From contig JADJOI010000003.1 of the NCBI GenBank assembly GCA_016713875.1, positions 3,720,001 through 3,784,000 of the forward strand: DNA of 64,000 nt, written 5' to 3'. This document shows positions 63,642 through 64,000 of the stretch, in pieces. The position numbers and the translations under genes are program-made. The notes under the pieces were generated by a model, which saw nothing but the letters and a program-made list of their open reading frames with translations, was not told the origin of the DNA and searched no databases. The stretch is from Flavobacteriales bacterium. Its GTDB lineage: Bacteria > Bacteroidota > Bacteroidia > Flavobacteriales_F > PHOS-HE28. The stretch's first letter is position 1, and the number at the start of each line of letters is the position of its first letter.

Positions 63642-64000
63642 ATGAGCAGGGCGGGGCGCGGCGAAACGCCGCTGATGCAGCAATACCAACGCATCAAGGG
63701 GCAATACCCCGATGCGGTGCTGCTGTTCCGCGTGGGCGATTTCTACGAGACCTTCGCCGACGATGCGGTGCGGGCGTCGCAGGTGCTGGGCATCACCCTC
63801 ACGCGCCGCAACAACGGCGCCGCCGGTGAAGTACCGCTGGCAGGCTTCCCCCACCACGCGCTGGAGACGTACCTGCCCCGCCTGGTGCGGGCGGGCCACC
63901 GGGTGGCCGTGTGCGACCAGTTGGAGGACCCCAAGCTGGCCAAGACCGTGGTGGAGCGCGGGGTCACCGAGGTGGTGACACCCGGTGTGGCCTTCAGCGA
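63642..64000 (+). CDS. mutS: DNA mismatch repair protein MutS, N-terminal part
   Basis: An open frame from ATG 63642 to the window edge (about 119 codons, no stop). It reads ETPLMQQYQRIKGQYPDAVL, then RVGDFYETFADDAV, containing the Phe-x-Glu mismatch-reading motif GDFYE, followed by LGITLTRRNNGAAGEVPLAG and a C-terminal region VCDQLEDPKLAK. The remainder lies beyond the window. A TACTTTTC box is at 63599-63606. Confidence 0.93.
   Translation, partial: MSRAGRGETPLMQQYQRIKGQYPDAVLLFRVGDFYETFADDAVRASQVLGITLTRRNNGAAGEVPLAGFPHHALETYLPRLVRAGHRVAVCDQLEDPKLAKTVVERGVTEVVTPGVAFS

Overview
The window looks like chromosomal DNA of a high-G+C member of the Bacteroidota, probably a Flavobacteriales-like lineage. 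The evidence is a type IX secretion (T9SS) signature (two to three proteins with C-terminal sorting-type domains, a PorV/PorQ-family barrel, a PorG-like barrel), a TonB-dependent receptor with an N-terminal carboxypeptidase-regulatory-like domain, families such as DUF2911, DUF3127 and DUF2797, a bacterial GH3 protein, and -7 promoter boxes of the form TAnnTTYG in front of many genes. The assignment rests on gene content and is inference. Protein-coding DNA is roughly two-thirds G+C; two stretches (about 26.2-26.8 kb and 59.1-60.0 kb) fall to about 45-52%.

Layout. 0-10.3 kb: a degenerate Rieske-like lipoprotein, then a TonB receptor / secreted T9SS cargo / PorV-like barrel cluster whose cargo gene carries a one-base frameshift. 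10.3-15.2 kb: greA, a HIT hydrolase, ruvC, a flippase-like protein with a glycosyltransferase, a DUF3127 OB-fold protein with an SSB-like tail, and a flavin reductase. 15.3-20.4 kb: tRNA-Leu(UAG) and a protein quality-control run of trigger factor, two tandem ClpP proteases and ClpX, then a DUF2911 protein. 20.4-31.9 kb: an SDR, a T9SS cargo protein, a sodium:solute symporter, a PIG-L deacetylase, a DUF2911-TPR protein, a LytTR two-component pair and a lipoprotein. 31.9-41.4 kb: thyA-folA, a CLC chloride transporter, a NupC transporter, a second flippase-like protein, an NSS-family transporter with a 46-residue MetS-like subunit, and a bifunctional nuclease. 41.4-57.5 kb: etfB-etfA, a LamG cargo protein, pyruvate dehydrogenase E1 beta, a potassium-dependent-type membrane pyrophosphatase, two deoxynucleoside kinases, GH3, DUF2797, SppA, folK and an OmpA/TPR lipoprotein.

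The accessory island is 57.6-61.9 kb. A promoter-proximal RHS core tip with a HEXXH metallopeptidase effector domain is followed, with a 4-base overlap, by a small lipoprotein that is a natural immunity candidate. An IS630-family element with TA target duplication splits the toxin gene; removing the element and one TA restores a single reading frame exactly. The 3' end of the immunity candidate is in turn overwritten by a RAYT (REP-associated tyrosine transposase) element. That element is present as a truncated copy and an intact copy sharing a 279-bp direct repeat, and is followed by four tandem 113-bp units whose ends match the RAYT upstream flank in inverted orientation. The window closes with a PorG-like protein, a TrmH/SpoU RNA methyltransferase and the start of mutS.

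Functionally, most of the window is housekeeping (proteolysis, thymidylate and folate synthesis, nucleotide salvage, electron transfer, transport). The unusual parts are the layered toxin/IS/RAYT island, the duplicated ClpP, a family of long intergenic palindromes, and several small or tail-modified proteins.
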